Shown here piece after piece: positions 1-8,647 of a stretch of DNA of 64,000 nucleotides; within the stretch, counting starts at the first letter, position 1; each line of letters starts with the position of its first letter. Source of the stretch: Bacillota bacterium (lineage in GTDB: Bacteria; Bacillota; Sulfobacillia; Sulfobacillales; Sulfobacillaceae). The stretch spans positions 124,001 through 188,000 of the forward strand of contig JAPNUO010000005.1 in the NCBI GenBank assembly GCA_026627065.1, read 5' to 3'. The translations under genes and the position numbers were made by a program. A model generated the notes under the pieces. It saw only the letters and a list, made by a program, of their open reading frames with translations, was not told the DNA's origin and searched no databases.

Positions 1-525
1 GACCGGGTGTCCGACAATGTATTCCTGAGCGACGCAGCCGTCAGGAATGGCGCGCTCATGCTCTGCAAACAGGATGTGGTGCCCGCCCCCCGAGCGCACC
101 GGCTTGATGAGCCAAGAGCCGTTGCGGGGCACACGTCCGCCGCGGACCGTCACGGGCACTTTAACGCCGTGAAGCGCGGCAAACCGCGTCAAAAGGGACC
201 AATTCCGGACATTGGCGACGGCCGCCGGCGACGATCCCCACAAGGTATGGCGCGCCGCGAGTTGCTTTAACGCCTCGGGATAGTTTTCAAAGGGGCTCCC
301 CCACACGACGATGCCAGGGTCCAGCGACATCAGGGTGCGGAGCACCTGTGCCAGCCCTTCCGGTCGCGACGCAAAATCGGGGACCGTCCATCCCGGCCCC
401 CGGTCGCGGTCGCCGAAGGCATCCAAGGAGAGCGGGGCGTACCCGGCGCTGCGGGCGGACGCCGCCATCGCCCGCGTGCTGTAGCCCACCAGGTAAAGAG
501 GGGCTGAAGGATTAGCGCGCGTCAT
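1..525 (-). CDS. ATP-grasp enzyme of the H4MPT cluster, partial (C-terminus outside window)
   Basis: Reading leftward from the ATG at 525, the frame stays open to base 1, giving 175 residues without a stop. The N-terminal half has a short pre-ATP-grasp domain (start MTRANPSAPLYLVGYSTR). The later segment SWLIKPVRSGGGHH looks like the ATP-grasp phosphate-binding lysine and glycine-rich loop. From memory of the family, predicted ATP-grasp enzymes of the COG2232 type recur in bacterial H4MPT gene clusters, but their exact substrate is not established. The gene overlaps the end of the mtd gene by 14 bases, which suggests translational coupling, and it is the third gene of the minus-strand unit. 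A role in H4MPT or methanofuran biosynthesis is inferred from context. Confidence 0.72.
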   Translation of the reverse strand, partial: MTRANPSAPLYLVGYSTRAMAASARSAGYAPLSLDAFGDRDRGPGWTVPDFASRPEGLAQVLRTLMSLDPGIVVWGSPFENYPEALKQLAARHTLWGSSPAAVANVRNWSLLTRFAALHGVKVPVTVRGGRVPRNGSWLIKPVRSGGGHHILFAEHERAIPDGCVAQEYIVGHPV

Positions 526-1360
526 GGCCCGCGGGCGAAGATTCCAGCGCAAATGCCAAAATGGCGCGCCGATCGTAGAGCCGATGGGGCGGTTGAAAGA
601 GCTGCTGGATGAGGCGGTGGTGCAGCGCCATCTTGCGCTGGCCGACCGCGTACGCGCCCCACGCCAGGCCCCAATCCGTCTGCCGGCCGGCGTCATTCAT
701 CTTCACTCCGCGAATGCCGGCCGGCGGCACCGCATTGATGTCAATCAAGAGGCGCGGCGGCGCCTTGAGGTCGTCGGGGCGAAACACCTCGAGCCCGGGC
801 GGGCCGGCACTGATCACTGCGGCGAACGGAACGTCGGCGGTTCGAGGCCAGAAGGCGGGCTCGGGAATTTCGTAGCGGCGCTGCAGCTCGCGGGCAATCT
901 GGCGCGCCCGCTCTTCGCGCGGGGCCCCCATCCATACCGAGTATCCCAGCCAACTGGCCATGGTGACGATGGCTTGGCCGACCATGCCGGTGCCGCCGAC
1001 GACCAGGACAGGGCCCTCCGAAGGCTGCACGCTGTCATGCAAGAGCTGCACGACCGCGGCCGCCGTCGTGTGGGCGCCGGAGGGATCGAGGGCGACGTTG
1101 GCGTGAAACGGCGGCACTTGGCAGGAAAAGGCCTCTTGGGCCAGGGCATCGGTCGTGGGGTGGTCCGATCCCCCGATCCAAAAGGCCGTGTGAAATCCCG
1201 GCTTTCGGGAAAACAGGGCATCCTGCACGAGGCGGGGCACTTCCTCCACTGCCACCAGGCCCAGGGATTCAATAAGGTCGACGTTGGCGTCGATTGCTGC
1301 GCCGGAGTCAAAGAGACTCGGACGGCTTGAGGGGTCGAATAAAATGAGTCGCGTGCGCAT
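512..1360 (-). CDS. mtdB: Methylene-tetrahydromethanopterin dehydrogenase (MtdA/MtdB family)
   Basis: The 282-residue protein matches the NAD(P)-dependent methylene-H4MPT dehydrogenases of methylotrophs, which oxidise methylene-H4MPT to methenyl-H4MPT in the cytoplasm. The family N-terminus includes DANVDLIESLGL (residues 24-35). A Rossmann nucleotide loop VGGTGMVG sits at about 121-128, and the C-terminal half has the GWxxGAYAVGQ-like stretch LAWGAYAVGQRKM. Length is normal for the family. The start is ATG at 1360, with GGAGG 9 bases upstream. Whether it is MtdA-like (NADP only, also using H4F) or MtdB-like cannot be decided by eye; mtdB is preferred because a complete H4MPT pathway surrounds it. 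Its product is the substrate of Mch, encoded on the other strand. Confidence 0.85.
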   Translation of the reverse strand: MRTRLILFDPSSRPSLFDSGAAIDANVDLIESLGLVAVEEVPRLVQDALFSRKPGFHTAFWIGGSDHPTTDALAQEAFSCQVPPFHANVALDPSGAHTTAAAVVQLLHDSVQPSEGPVLVVGGTGMVGQAIVTMASWLGYSVWMGAPREERARQIARELQRRYEIPEPAFWPRTADVPFAAVISAGPPGLEVFRPDDLKAPPRLLIDINAVPPAGIRGVKMNDAGRQTDWGLAWGAYAVGQRKMALHHRLIQQLFQPPHRLYDRRAILAFALESSPAGHDAR

Positions 1361-1468
1361 CGCTCAGTCCTCCGTTCAAGTACTTGCCCCCATCTTGTCG
1401 CATCACCACATGTTGTGGTCGATAAAAAATGGGGGCAGTCCCTGGCGATGGCCAACGAGAGGAGGTCC

Positions 1469-4186
1469 TCAGGCCTGGGCCCGCGGTTCGGAATCGTGTC
1501 CCTCAATCACCTCCATAAACCGAAAACACATCTGCAGGTTGAGCCGGACGGCGGGATCGTCCAGCGACGTGTTAAGCAGGGACGCAATCTTTCGCAGGCG
1601 ATATTTAAGCGAATTGACGTGAAGGAACAACGCATCGGCGGTGGTTTGCAACACCCCGCCGCACTCGAGGTACTGCTTCAAGGTCAAAACCAGGTTGGCA
1701 TCGTGTTCGCGATCGTAATCCATGAGCGGGGCTAAGGTGCGCTGGATAAAGGCCGCGATCGCTCCGACGTTGGCCGGGTTGGTGACCAGATGAAAGATAT
1801 TGAGGTCGTCGTAATAGAGAGAGGGAGCGCGTTGGGCTACTGCCGACTGCCAGGCCTTTTCCGCTTCCTCAATGCGCGACGTCAAGTGGTCGAAGGTGCG
1901 GAAGGGGGTGCTGACGCCAAGCGAGAGCGCCAGCGAGGAAAACAGGGCATGGTGGCGGAGGTACTCCAACACCCGATCGATGCCCGGACACTTCCCTTGG
2001 CGAGCAATGGGGAACAGAATCAGCAAGTGGCTTTTGTAGAGGAAACACGCTATTTCGGGGTCGTGGCCGTTGAGGTCGTCAAGAAGGTCGAGCAGCATGC
2101 CGGGATCGTCCAGGCGGGCACTCCCCAAAATGCCTAGGCGGTAGTATTCCGCCTCGCGAATGCCCAGCGAATGAATCTTCAAACGGCTCAGCGATTCAGC
2201 AGTGTCCCCGCTGAGGGAGAGCAAGAGGTCGGTGCGATTGTGCTGGAGGTGCTGACGGAGCGACAGGGAGCGCTTCAGCGCTTCCGACACGATGGGAAGG
2301 CTATGGGTCAGGAGTTCGCGCAGCGGCCCGGTCATTAGATCCTTGCCGTCGGGCACGACGAGGAGCACAGGCGCGCCGGGAACACCGTCGAGCAGCACCA
2401 TGAAGGTGTTTTCCCATAACAGCGGTTCGCGGGGGGCGAGCCGGGCCCAAGCGTCGTCGTCCAGGTGAATGCCGTAATAAAAGTCCAAGCGGTCGATGCC
2501 GTAGAGCACGTGGCCGAGGCCGTCTTCTAGCCGGGGGGCGCGCTGTGTGAACTGCTGAATCACTGCCAGTGCGGCAGCTAGCGGATCCGGCTGATCCAAA
2601 GCGTGCGCCAAGTCCGACAAATAGCGGAGCCGCAAGCGCTGATCGCTGAGTTGCCCGGAGAGCCGCATGAGCTGCTCGTGCGTCTGCTCAAACTGTTCTT
2701 GGTAATAACTTTCCCGGCAATACTCGGCCAGCAGCACCCGGCCAATGCTCAGGAAGGTGTTTAAGAGGCTTTTTTCGCGCGAGGTGAAGCCCATCGGGAG
2801 CGACCAACCCAAAATCAGGAGAAAGGTTTGCCCTTGCACGGTGACTGATTGAGCCAGCAAGGAGTGAAGGCCGGCCATTTGCAGCGGCGTCCAGGACGAA
2901 TGCGCCCGCGGGTTGTTGAGGTGCGCAATGGCAATGGGGCGATTGGACATGATGAGATCCCGCCAAATGGGCTCGTAGATAAAGAGCTGGGACGGCAGTT
3001 CGCCGGTGCGGGCGCTGACTGCCACGCGCATCAGCCCTTCCGGCTGCATCGTGCGATCCCAGAGATAGAGGGCGGCCGCATCAGCACCGAAATATTCTTG
3101 AAGCCGGCGGGCAATGGCTTGCGGGCGCTGCAGCGGGGCCACCTGCCCCAGGTCCGCCACCACGTCCACCATGCGCTGGACGTCGGTGGTACGCGCGATT
3201 TGCGGCTGATCGCCGCTGATGGATTCCGGCAGCAGCACGTGCCCCAAAAGATGTCCCACCCGACTCGCAAAGAGCTGCGCGTATTCCGTCTGGAGCGCGC
3301 TCAATTCGTTTTCCGAAAACACGCAAAGGGCGCCCAGGGAGAGATGCGCGCTGGTCAAGGGGAACAGGGTCACTAGGGACGGCAGGTCGCCCTGGCTAAA
3401 TTGCATGGTCAGCGGCTGGTGGACCGACGCCCCTGATTTTAAGGCCGTGCGCACAATATTTTCGAGGGCTTCCGCGTGATGCTGGCCCAAGACCGAGGAA
3501 TCCGCAATTTCCACCGTTCCGGAGCCGGGGTGCTGCCAGCAGATGATGCTTTTGCCGGGAAAGATGTTGTTGACCAAATAGCTAATATCCCGCGCCACTT
3601 CATCAATATTTTGGGAGCGGTCGGCGAGCCGGTCGAGTTCGGTCAGCGAATCCAACATCCGGTGGGAGACGGCGGTAAACTCGTCGACTTTGCTGTGATA
3701 AAGGCCGACACTGACAATGCGGCTGATGCGCGTCAGGTACTCGATGTGCACCGAGCCGTAGGCCCGGTCTTGCAGAGAGTGAACGTTGAGAGCGCCAAAG
3801 GTCGTGTCGCGCCAGACGATGGGGACGCTCAGCACCTGTTTATAGCCAAAGCCGTCGAGCAAGGGCACCTTGCGCGGATGGGAGGAGTAGTCGTCGATCA
3901 ACACCGGATGGGCCTTGAGCATCGTGTAATTGCCGATGCTTTCGGACATATTGACCACGTAGTTGAGGAGCTCTTTAGGCGCCCGGTACACAGAGGCGTA
4001 CCGGCTGTACTGCCCGTCCGGCGATTTCAGCAAAATGAGGCTGCTATCGGAATTCGTCAATTCGCAGGCCATGCGGGTGGCCAGATCCAACAAATTTTGC
4101 GTTTGCCCGGATTCCATGATGTGCCAGAGGTCGTCAAACGAAGGGCTCTGGCGGACGTTGCCAGTGACGCCGTTGGGCTTGGCCAT
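1469..4186 (-). CDS. GAF-domain / PucR-type transcriptional regulator
   Basis: A large regulator of about 905 residues. The N-terminal third contains a GAF-like sensor (around residues 20-180, with SESIGNYTMLKAHPVLIDD and a GALNVHS strand). The middle has further GAF-like or linker sequence. The C-terminus (about 840-900) is the PucR/CdaR helix-turn-helix, with NVGAIAAFI followed by LVLTLKQYLECGG and HVNSLKYRLRKI. A GTG at 4198 is possible, but AAAGGAAG lies only 2 bases from it and 11 from the ATG at 4186, so the ATG is chosen. It is transcribed away from the large H4MPT operon and is followed, 108 bases later, by mtdB. It is therefore the obvious candidate regulator of the C1 genes; its signal is unknown. 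Confidence 0.82.
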   Translation of the reverse strand: MAKPNGVTGNVRQSPSFDDLWHIMESGQTQNLLDLATRMACELTNSDSSLILLKSPDGQYSRYASVYRAPKELLNYVVNMSESIGNYTMLKAHPVLIDDYSSHPRKVPLLDGFGYKQVLSVPIVWRDTTFGALNVHSLQDRAYGSVHIEYLTRISRIVSVGLYHSKVDEFTAVSHRMLDSLTELDRLADRSQNIDEVARDISYLVNNIFPGKSIICWQHPGSGTVEIADSSVLGQHHAEALENIVRTALKSGASVHQPLTMQFSQGDLPSLVTLFPLTSAHLSLGALCVFSENELSALQTEYAQLFASRVGHLLGHVLLPESISGDQPQIARTTDVQRMVDVVADLGQVAPLQRPQAIARRLQEYFGADAAALYLWDRTMQPEGLMRVAVSARTGELPSQLFIYEPIWRDLIMSNRPIAIAHLNNPRAHSSWTPLQMAGLHSLLAQSVTVQGQTFLLILGWSLPMGFTSREKSLLNTFLSIGRVLLAEYCRESYYQEQFEQTHEQLMRLSGQLSDQRLRLRYLSDLAHALDQPDPLAAALAVIQQFTQRAPRLEDGLGHVLYGIDRLDFYYGIHLDDDAWARLAPREPLLWENTFMVLLDGVPGAPVLLVVPDGKDLMTGPLRELLTHSLPIVSEALKRSLSLRQHLQHNRTDLLLSLSGDTAESLSRLKIHSLGIREAEYYRLGILGSARLDDPGMLLDLLDDLNGHDPEIACFLYKSHLLILFPIARQGKCPGIDRVLEYLRHHALFSSLALSLGVSTPFRTFDHLTSRIEEAEKAWQSAVAQRAPSLYYDDLNIFHLVTNPANVGAIAAFIQRTLAPLMDYDREHDANLVLTLKQYLECGGVLQTTADALFLHVNSLKYRLRKIASLLNTSLDDPAVRLNLQMCFRFMEVIEGHDSEPRAQA

Positions 4187-4291
4187 ACGCCGTATCACTT
4201 CCTTTGCAGAGACTTCGTGAGGCGGTGACGGGCAACCATTTCGCGGGAATTTCTAATTCACAACGAGAGATGAAAGATTGAAAACAATTGC

Positions 4292-4320
4292 ATTATACGG
4301 AAGTGGTCTTTTATCGACAA
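4292..4320 (-). promoter_or_regulatory. Sigma-70-type promoter for the PucR-type regulator
   Basis: On the minus strand TTGTCG (4320-4315) and a perfect TATAAT (4297-4292) are separated by 17 bases, about 105 bases upstream of the regulator start. No comparably good promoter is visible on the plus strand of this intergenic region. Confidence 0.6.
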
Positions 4321-4381
4321 GAGTCAGGGCGATTCTTTGTCGCTCATCGGCGTGACGGCGCTTCCCCGGTTTGCACTATGC

Positions 4382-4396
4382 TGACTGTGCTAGTCA
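4382..4396. promoter_or_regulatory. Inverted repeat, possible operator of the C1 operon
   Basis: TGACT and AGTCA are separated by 5 bases (TGACT GTGCT AGTCA), located 77 bases before the panB-like start and within the 286-base divergent regulatory region. It could be a dimeric regulator site; the 5-base arms are short, so chance is possible. Confidence 0.3.
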
Positions 4397-4472
4397 AAGG
4401 GCGGTCTGATACGGGCCGCTGCCATCCAGGGCGAGCTAGCAGAGAAGGAGAACACACGAGGGAGGACCTAGC

Positions 4473-5366
4473 ATGTCGGATGCAACCACCGAGCAACCCA
4501 AGCGCAAGAAGGTGACTATTCCCAAGCTTTACGAGAAAAAGAAAAATCATGAGCCAATTGTCATGTGCGGCATTAACGATTATCCCACCGCCCGCGCGGC
4601 CGACCTGGTCGGCGGACTGGACATTGCCTCGGTGGGGGACAGCGGCGCCATGGTCCATTTTGGCCGAGACACCACTATCGACGTGCCGTTTGTGGAAGAG
4701 CTCATTATGGTGCAGGCCGTGCGCCGCGGCACCAAGTACGCCATGGTCTTGGCGGACATGCCTTATATGACCTACCAGGTCTCCAAGGAAGAAGCCATTC
4801 GCAACGCGGGGCGCTTCGTCGCGGAAGGCGGCGCCGAAGTGATGAAGTGCGAGGGGGACCGCTATACCGCCGAAAATATCGCCGCCATCGTGCGCGCCGG
4901 CATTCCGGTGATGGGGCATATTGGCATGACGCCGATGACGGCCAGCAAGTTTGGCGGCTTTCTCCCCCAGGGCATCACGGCCAAGCGGGCGCTGGAACTG
5001 GTCGACGACGCCCGCGCCATGGAGGACGCCGGGTGTTTTGCGCTGTTGCTGGAGTGGTGCGCGGCCGAACTCGGCGCCTATTTGTCGAAGACCTTGTCGA
5101 TTCCGGTCATCAGCCTGGGTGCCGGGCCCTATTGCGACGGGGTGCACGTGATTGGCGGCGACCTCTTCTGGATGTACGACAAGTTTGTCCCGCAGCACTC
5201 CAAGATCTACGTGAACATCCGCGAGATTTACCAAAGGGTTTACCGCGACTACATCAACGATGTGACCGAGCGCCGCTATCCCGAGCCGCAGCACTGGGTG
5301 AACATGTCCGACGAGGAGAGGTTGGCCTTCGAACGGGCCCTCAAGACTGAACTCGAGATGCCATAA
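4473..5366 (+). CDS. PanB-like (ketopantoate hydroxymethyltransferase superfamily) enzyme
   Basis: The 297-residue protein has the (beta/alpha)8 fold signature of PanB: a metal-binding GDS segment (IASVGDSGAMV), ADMPYMTYQ, the lysine in MKCEG, GIPVMGHIGMTP and a catalytic-type glutamate in LLEW. PanB transfers a hydroxymethyl group from methylene-tetrahydrofolate to 2-oxoisovalerate. Several blocks differ from ordinary PanB: the VT...H segment is replaced by DVPFVEELIMVQAV, the end of the barrel reads GAGPYCDGVHVIGGD, and there is an extra C-terminal tail. The gene heads the H4MPT operon (RBS GGGAGGA, 7 bases before ATG; 29 bases before fhcB). Its placement suggests a C1 donor role, perhaps with methylene-H4MPT, or simply pantothenate synthesis for CoA. 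The specific reaction is unproven. Confidence 0.75.
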   Translation: MSDATTEQPKRKKVTIPKLYEKKKNHEPIVMCGINDYPTARAADLVGGLDIASVGDSGAMVHFGRDTTIDVPFVEELIMVQAVRRGTKYAMVLADMPYMTYQVSKEEAIRNAGRFVAEGGAEVMKCEGDRYTAENIAAIVRAGIPVMGHIGMTPMTASKFGGFLPQGITAKRALELVDDARAMEDAGCFALLLEWCAAELGAYLSKTLSIPVISLGAGPYCDGVHVIGGDLFWMYDKFVPQHSKIYVNIREIYQRVYRDYINDVTERRYPEPQHWVNMSDEERLAFERALKTELEMP

Positions 5367-5395
5367 ACCAGGGGATGGCTGTGGGGGGCGAGGGC

Positions 5396-6313
5396 ATGAT
5401 CACCGTTTGCGGAGGCTGCGGATTGGGGTGCCGCACCCCTGTCGCGTGCCCGGTGAGGGAGGAGTGGGCGGTTCGCCATGACGGAAATGGCAGCCCGCCC
5501 GAAGGGCAGCGCGGGCGCATCCGCGCGCTGGTGGCCGGGGCCAACCGGGGCCTTCTGGTCCTGGGCCCAGGGGTGGATGGCGCGGAACTCCTGGACTGGC
5601 TTCAGTTTGCTCGAGCGCGTCATTGGCTTTGGCTCTGGGACGAGGAGACCGCCAATGAGGCAGCCTTTGCGGCCGAGGGCGGCCGCTACGTGCATCGCAG
5701 TTGGGTGCTGAACAAGGCCCGGACGTGGATTCTCTGGGGGTTCAACCCCGCCGACTATCCTCCCTGGCCTCACGAAATGCGGCCTGAGCCGCCCCAAATT
5801 CTTACCCCGCCGGCGGTGCGAGGCGACGCGGCACTGAGATGGCTCATGGCCTTAAGGCATCAGCCCGACAGCCATTGGTCGGAAGCGGCGGTCCTCTACG
5901 ATCCGTTTGCCCTCGATGAGGCGCTGCTGTTTTTGCTGCATCGCTGGTCCAATACGGCAAACGGCCCCGGACTTTTGCCCTTGCACCGATGGCCCCATCG
6001 CCTGGGGGCGCGCCGCATCGTGCAAGAATGGACCGGCACGCCTTGGGCGGGATCCCTTCGGCCTCTGCCCTGGACCCATTGGGAGGCGGACGTGGTGATC
6101 CAGGTGGAAGGTGTGGTGACCCGCCGCGACCGTCCGGAGCCGGGGAGGGCGTCCTGGATTTATGTCGGCCCCGAGCCGCAACCCGGGGCTGCCGCCTGGA
6201 TTCCCTACCGGTGGACGCAAGAGAGCGGGCACTGGTCCTTGACCGACGACGGGGTGCTAGCCCCTTTTGCGGCGAAATCTCGCCCCACGGTGGTGAAAAC
6301 ATGGCTCTGGTAA
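5396..6313 (+). CDS. fhcB: Formyltransferase/hydrolase complex subunit B (formylmethanofuran dehydrogenase subunit B homologue)
   Basis: About 305 residues. The N-terminal CGGCGLGC (C-x2-C-x3-C) corresponds to the [4Fe-4S] site at the start of archaeal FwdB/FmdB. The rest is a shortened molybdopterin-oxidoreductase-like domain (RHWLWLWDEE, LWGFNPADYPPWP). No later cysteine or in-frame TGA is present, so the catalytic Cys/Sec that binds Mo or W in the archaeal enzyme is missing. This agrees with bacterial Fhc, which hydrolyses formylmethanofuran to formate instead of oxidising it. It is shorter than typical FhcB. The ATG at 5396 places the cysteines at the normal position; ATG 5375 or GTG 5381 are alternatives. 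The end overlaps fhcA by 13 bases. Confidence 0.78.
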   Translation: MITVCGGCGLGCRTPVACPVREEWAVRHDGNGSPPEGQRGRIRALVAGANRGLLVLGPGVDGAELLDWLQFARARHWLWLWDEETANEAAFAAEGGRYVHRSWVLNKARTWILWGFNPADYPPWPHEMRPEPPQILTPPAVRGDAALRWLMALRHQPDSHWSEAAVLYDPFALDEALLFLLHRWSNTANGPGLLPLHRWPHRLGARRIVQEWTGTPWAGSLRPLPWTHWEADVVIQVEGVVTRRDRPEPGRASWIYVGPEPQPGAAAWIPYRWTQESGHWSLTDDGVLAPFAAKSRPTVVKTWLW

Positions 6314-7770
6314 CGTCATTGGCGGTGAATTTGCTCGACCCGGCCCAGGATCGGCAGGGAGAGCCGGTTCAACTCGTGTGGGACGACCAGGGGGTGATTC
6401 GTCAAATCATCCCGCTCCCCGAAGACCAAGCGCGTGAGCTGCCTTGGGCGGTGCCGGCGGGCGTCGACGCGCACACCCACATTGTCAGCGAAGGCGTGCA
6501 CCTTGCGCGCGCGCTTGCCGGATCCGACGCGGTGCCGGCGCTGGCCCGTTTGGCTCCCTTGTACCACCAGGTGGGGTTTGTCACCGCCATTGACGCGGCA
6601 GTGTTGCCCGAGGACGCGCCCCGCGTGCACCGCTGGGTGCGGCAGCTAACCGGGCTCGACGTGGGCTTTTTGGTGCTGGCGGCCCATCATCCGGCAGTGC
6701 TTCGGGAGATTCGGGCCCGGTCGCAGACCGGCTTAAAGCATGTCCTGCAGGATCTGGTCGGCGAAGCGCATGCCATCGGCGTCAAGGTGGTCAACCCGAG
6801 CGGCGCCGGACGCGCGCCGCTCACGAGCCTTGAGGCCCCTGGCCCGTACGGATTTTCGCCCGGCGAGCATCTTCGCCGCCTGGCGGAGGCGGTGGCCGAG
6901 CTATCCTGGCCCCATCCCCTCCACATCCACGGACTCGATTTGGGGGTCCCCGGCAATGTCAAGACGACGCTGGAGATGCTCCAGATCCTCGAGGGGCTGC
7001 CGGTTCACCTGGCGCATCTCCAATTTCACTGCTACGGCCAGGCCGAAGGCGGAGGGCTGGCCAGCGGCGCCGCCGCCGTGGCCGACTGGATCAACGGCCA
7101 TCCCGAGGTGAGCTGCGATGTCGGGCAGATTGCCTTCGGCGATACCGTGACCTTGTCCAACGACTTGGCGCTGCAAGCGCGGCTCAAGAGCCGGCACGGC
7201 AATCGCTGGGCGGTTGTTGAAGGCGAGGACGGCGGCTTGGCGGCCGTGCCCTACCGCTACGACCCCAAGCAGGCGACCAATGCGATTCAGTGGGCGGTCG
7301 GCCTTGAGCTGGCGCTGCTCATCGACAATCCCTGGCAGGTCTTTTGCTCCACCGATCATCCCAATGGGGGCGGATTCTGGCAATATCCCCTGATTGAGCG
7401 CTGGCTCATGGACCGCGGGGCGCGGGACGCCATCTATCGGCAGTTTCCCAAGGAGGTGCGGCGTCAGCTGGTGTTGGGAACAATAGCGCGGGAGTACTCG
7501 GATCAAGAGATGGCGGTGTTTACCAGCGCCGGGCCGGCACGCCGCCTCGGGCTGCAGCAAAAAGGGCAGCTAGGGCTGGGCGCCCACGCCGATCTGGCGC
7601 TTTATGCGCGCACCGGCTCCCGTCTCGATTGGGGGAGGCCGACGGCGGTTGTGCGGCGCGGCCGGTGGGTGTGGGACGGACGCGAAACCGCCGACGGGCA
7701 GCGCTGTCCGGCGTCCCTGTGGCGGCTTGCTCCATCGGCCAGGGTAGAGGAGGACGCGGACGATGTGTGA
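6301..7770 (+). CDS. fhcA: Formyltransferase/hydrolase complex subunit A (amidohydrolase)
   Basis: 489 residues, homologous to archaeal FwdA/FmdA, the amidohydrolase-fold subunit that forms or cleaves the formyl-methanofuran amide. The visible binuclear metal site comprises HTH at 58-60, lysine 162 in VKVVNPSG (candidate carboxylated Lys), HIH at 208-210, a second histidine cluster AHLQFHCYG around 238-246, and Asp 353 in STDHPN. In bacteria FhcABCD transfers the formyl group from formyl-H4MPT to methanofuran-type cofactor and releases formate. The start is the ATG at 6301, inside the 3' end of fhcB; the next gene overlaps by 8 bases. The open frame continues upstream to 5989, but that part is only the shadow of fhcB. 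Confidence 0.9.
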   Translation: MALVTSLAVNLLDPAQDRQGEPVQLVWDDQGVIRQIIPLPEDQARELPWAVPAGVDAHTHIVSEGVHLARALAGSDAVPALARLAPLYHQVGFVTAIDAAVLPEDAPRVHRWVRQLTGLDVGFLVLAAHHPAVLREIRARSQTGLKHVLQDLVGEAHAIGVKVVNPSGAGRAPLTSLEAPGPYGFSPGEHLRRLAEAVAELSWPHPLHIHGLDLGVPGNVKTTLEMLQILEGLPVHLAHLQFHCYGQAEGGGLASGAAAVADWINGHPEVSCDVGQIAFGDTVTLSNDLALQARLKSRHGNRWAVVEGEDGGLAAVPYRYDPKQATNAIQWAVGLELALLIDNPWQVFCSTDHPNGGGFWQYPLIERWLMDRGARDAIYRQFPKEVRRQLVLGTIAREYSDQEMAVFTSAGPARRLGLQQKGQLGLGAHADLALYARTGSRLDWGRPTAVVRRGRWVWDGRETADGQRCPASLWRLAPSARVEEDADDV

Positions 7771-8647
7771 GACCCAGCTCGAAGACACCTATTGCGAGGC
7801 GTTTGGCGCCTATGTCGCCCGCATCGTCATTTCGGCCGACACCCGGCGGTGGGCGCTAGAGGCGGCGCGGTCGGTCACCGGCTTTGCGACCTCGGTGATT
7901 GGATGCGGCGTCGAGGCCGCAGTCGAACGCGACAACCGGCCGAGCCCCGACGGGCGCCCGGCGGTTTCCGTGCTCTTTTGCGGCGTGCGGCAGGAGGCGC
8001 TGGCCAAAGCGGTGACGACCCGGGTGGGCCAATGCGTGCTCACCTGCCCCACGGCCAGCGCCTACGACGGATTTTTTGGCGAGCCGGGGGAGCCGTTCCC
8101 CTTGGGTCGGGGCCTTCGCTATTTCGGCGATGGCTTTCAGATGGCGAAAGTGATTCAAGGTCGCCGCTTTTGGCGGGTGCCGGTCATGGATGGGGAGTTC
8201 GTCGTGGACGATACCCTCACCGTCAGGCCCGGGGTTGCCGGCGGCAACCTGATCCTGCTGGGGCCCCCGGACGGGCTGCTGGCGCGGGTGCGCCAGGTAG
8301 CTCGAGCCATGATGGGGCCCGGGGTCATCCTGCCCTTTGTGGGCGGCGTGGTCCGCTCCGGCTCCAAAGTGGGATCCCGCTATTCCTTTTTGACCGCGTC
8401 CACCAACCACGTCTTTGTCCCCGAATTGGCGCACCTGGCCGACAACCGGGTGCCCGACGGATGCCTCGCCTACGAAATCGTGGTGGACGGGGTGGACGAA
8501 GACGCCGTGCGGGAAAGCTTGCAGCGGGGCGTAGAGGCGGCAAGGGGCCGCATTCCCTACGTTACCGCCGGAAATTACGGCGGTAAGTTGGGCCGCTACC
8601 ACTTCTACCTTCGCCGTCTAGCCGACAAGGAGGCGCATGAGGCATGA
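7763..8647 (+). CDS. fhcD: Formylmethanofuran:H4MPT formyltransferase
   Basis: 294 residues, full length for Ftr/FhcD. The N-terminus EDTYCEAFGAYVARIVISA and the blocks SVIGCGVEAAVER, LTCPTASAYDG and GGVVRSGSKVGSRYSFL are typical of the formyltransferase. It transfers the formyl group between formyl-H4MPT and the methanofuran-type cofactor, and in bacteria it is part of the Fhc complex. The ATG at 7763 has GGAGG 10 bases upstream and overlaps the end of fhcA. The gene lies between fhcA and fhcC, so the order fhcB-A-D-C is that of bacterial clusters. Confidence 0.92.
   Translation: MCETQLEDTYCEAFGAYVARIVISADTRRWALEAARSVTGFATSVIGCGVEAAVERDNRPSPDGRPAVSVLFCGVRQEALAKAVTTRVGQCVLTCPTASAYDGFFGEPGEPFPLGRGLRYFGDGFQMAKVIQGRRFWRVPVMDGEFVVDDTLTVRPGVAGGNLILLGPPDGLLARVRQVARAMMGPGVILPFVGGVVRSGSKVGSRYSFLTASTNHVFVPELAHLADNRVPDGCLAYEIVVDGVDEDAVRESLQRGVEAARGRIPYVTAGNYGGKLGRYHFYLRRLADKEAHEA

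Noticed and set aside
7..270. Open frame at the window start on the plus strand
   Set aside because: It lies entirely inside the ATP-grasp gene on the other strand, has no Shine-Dalgarno sequence and no recognisable product.
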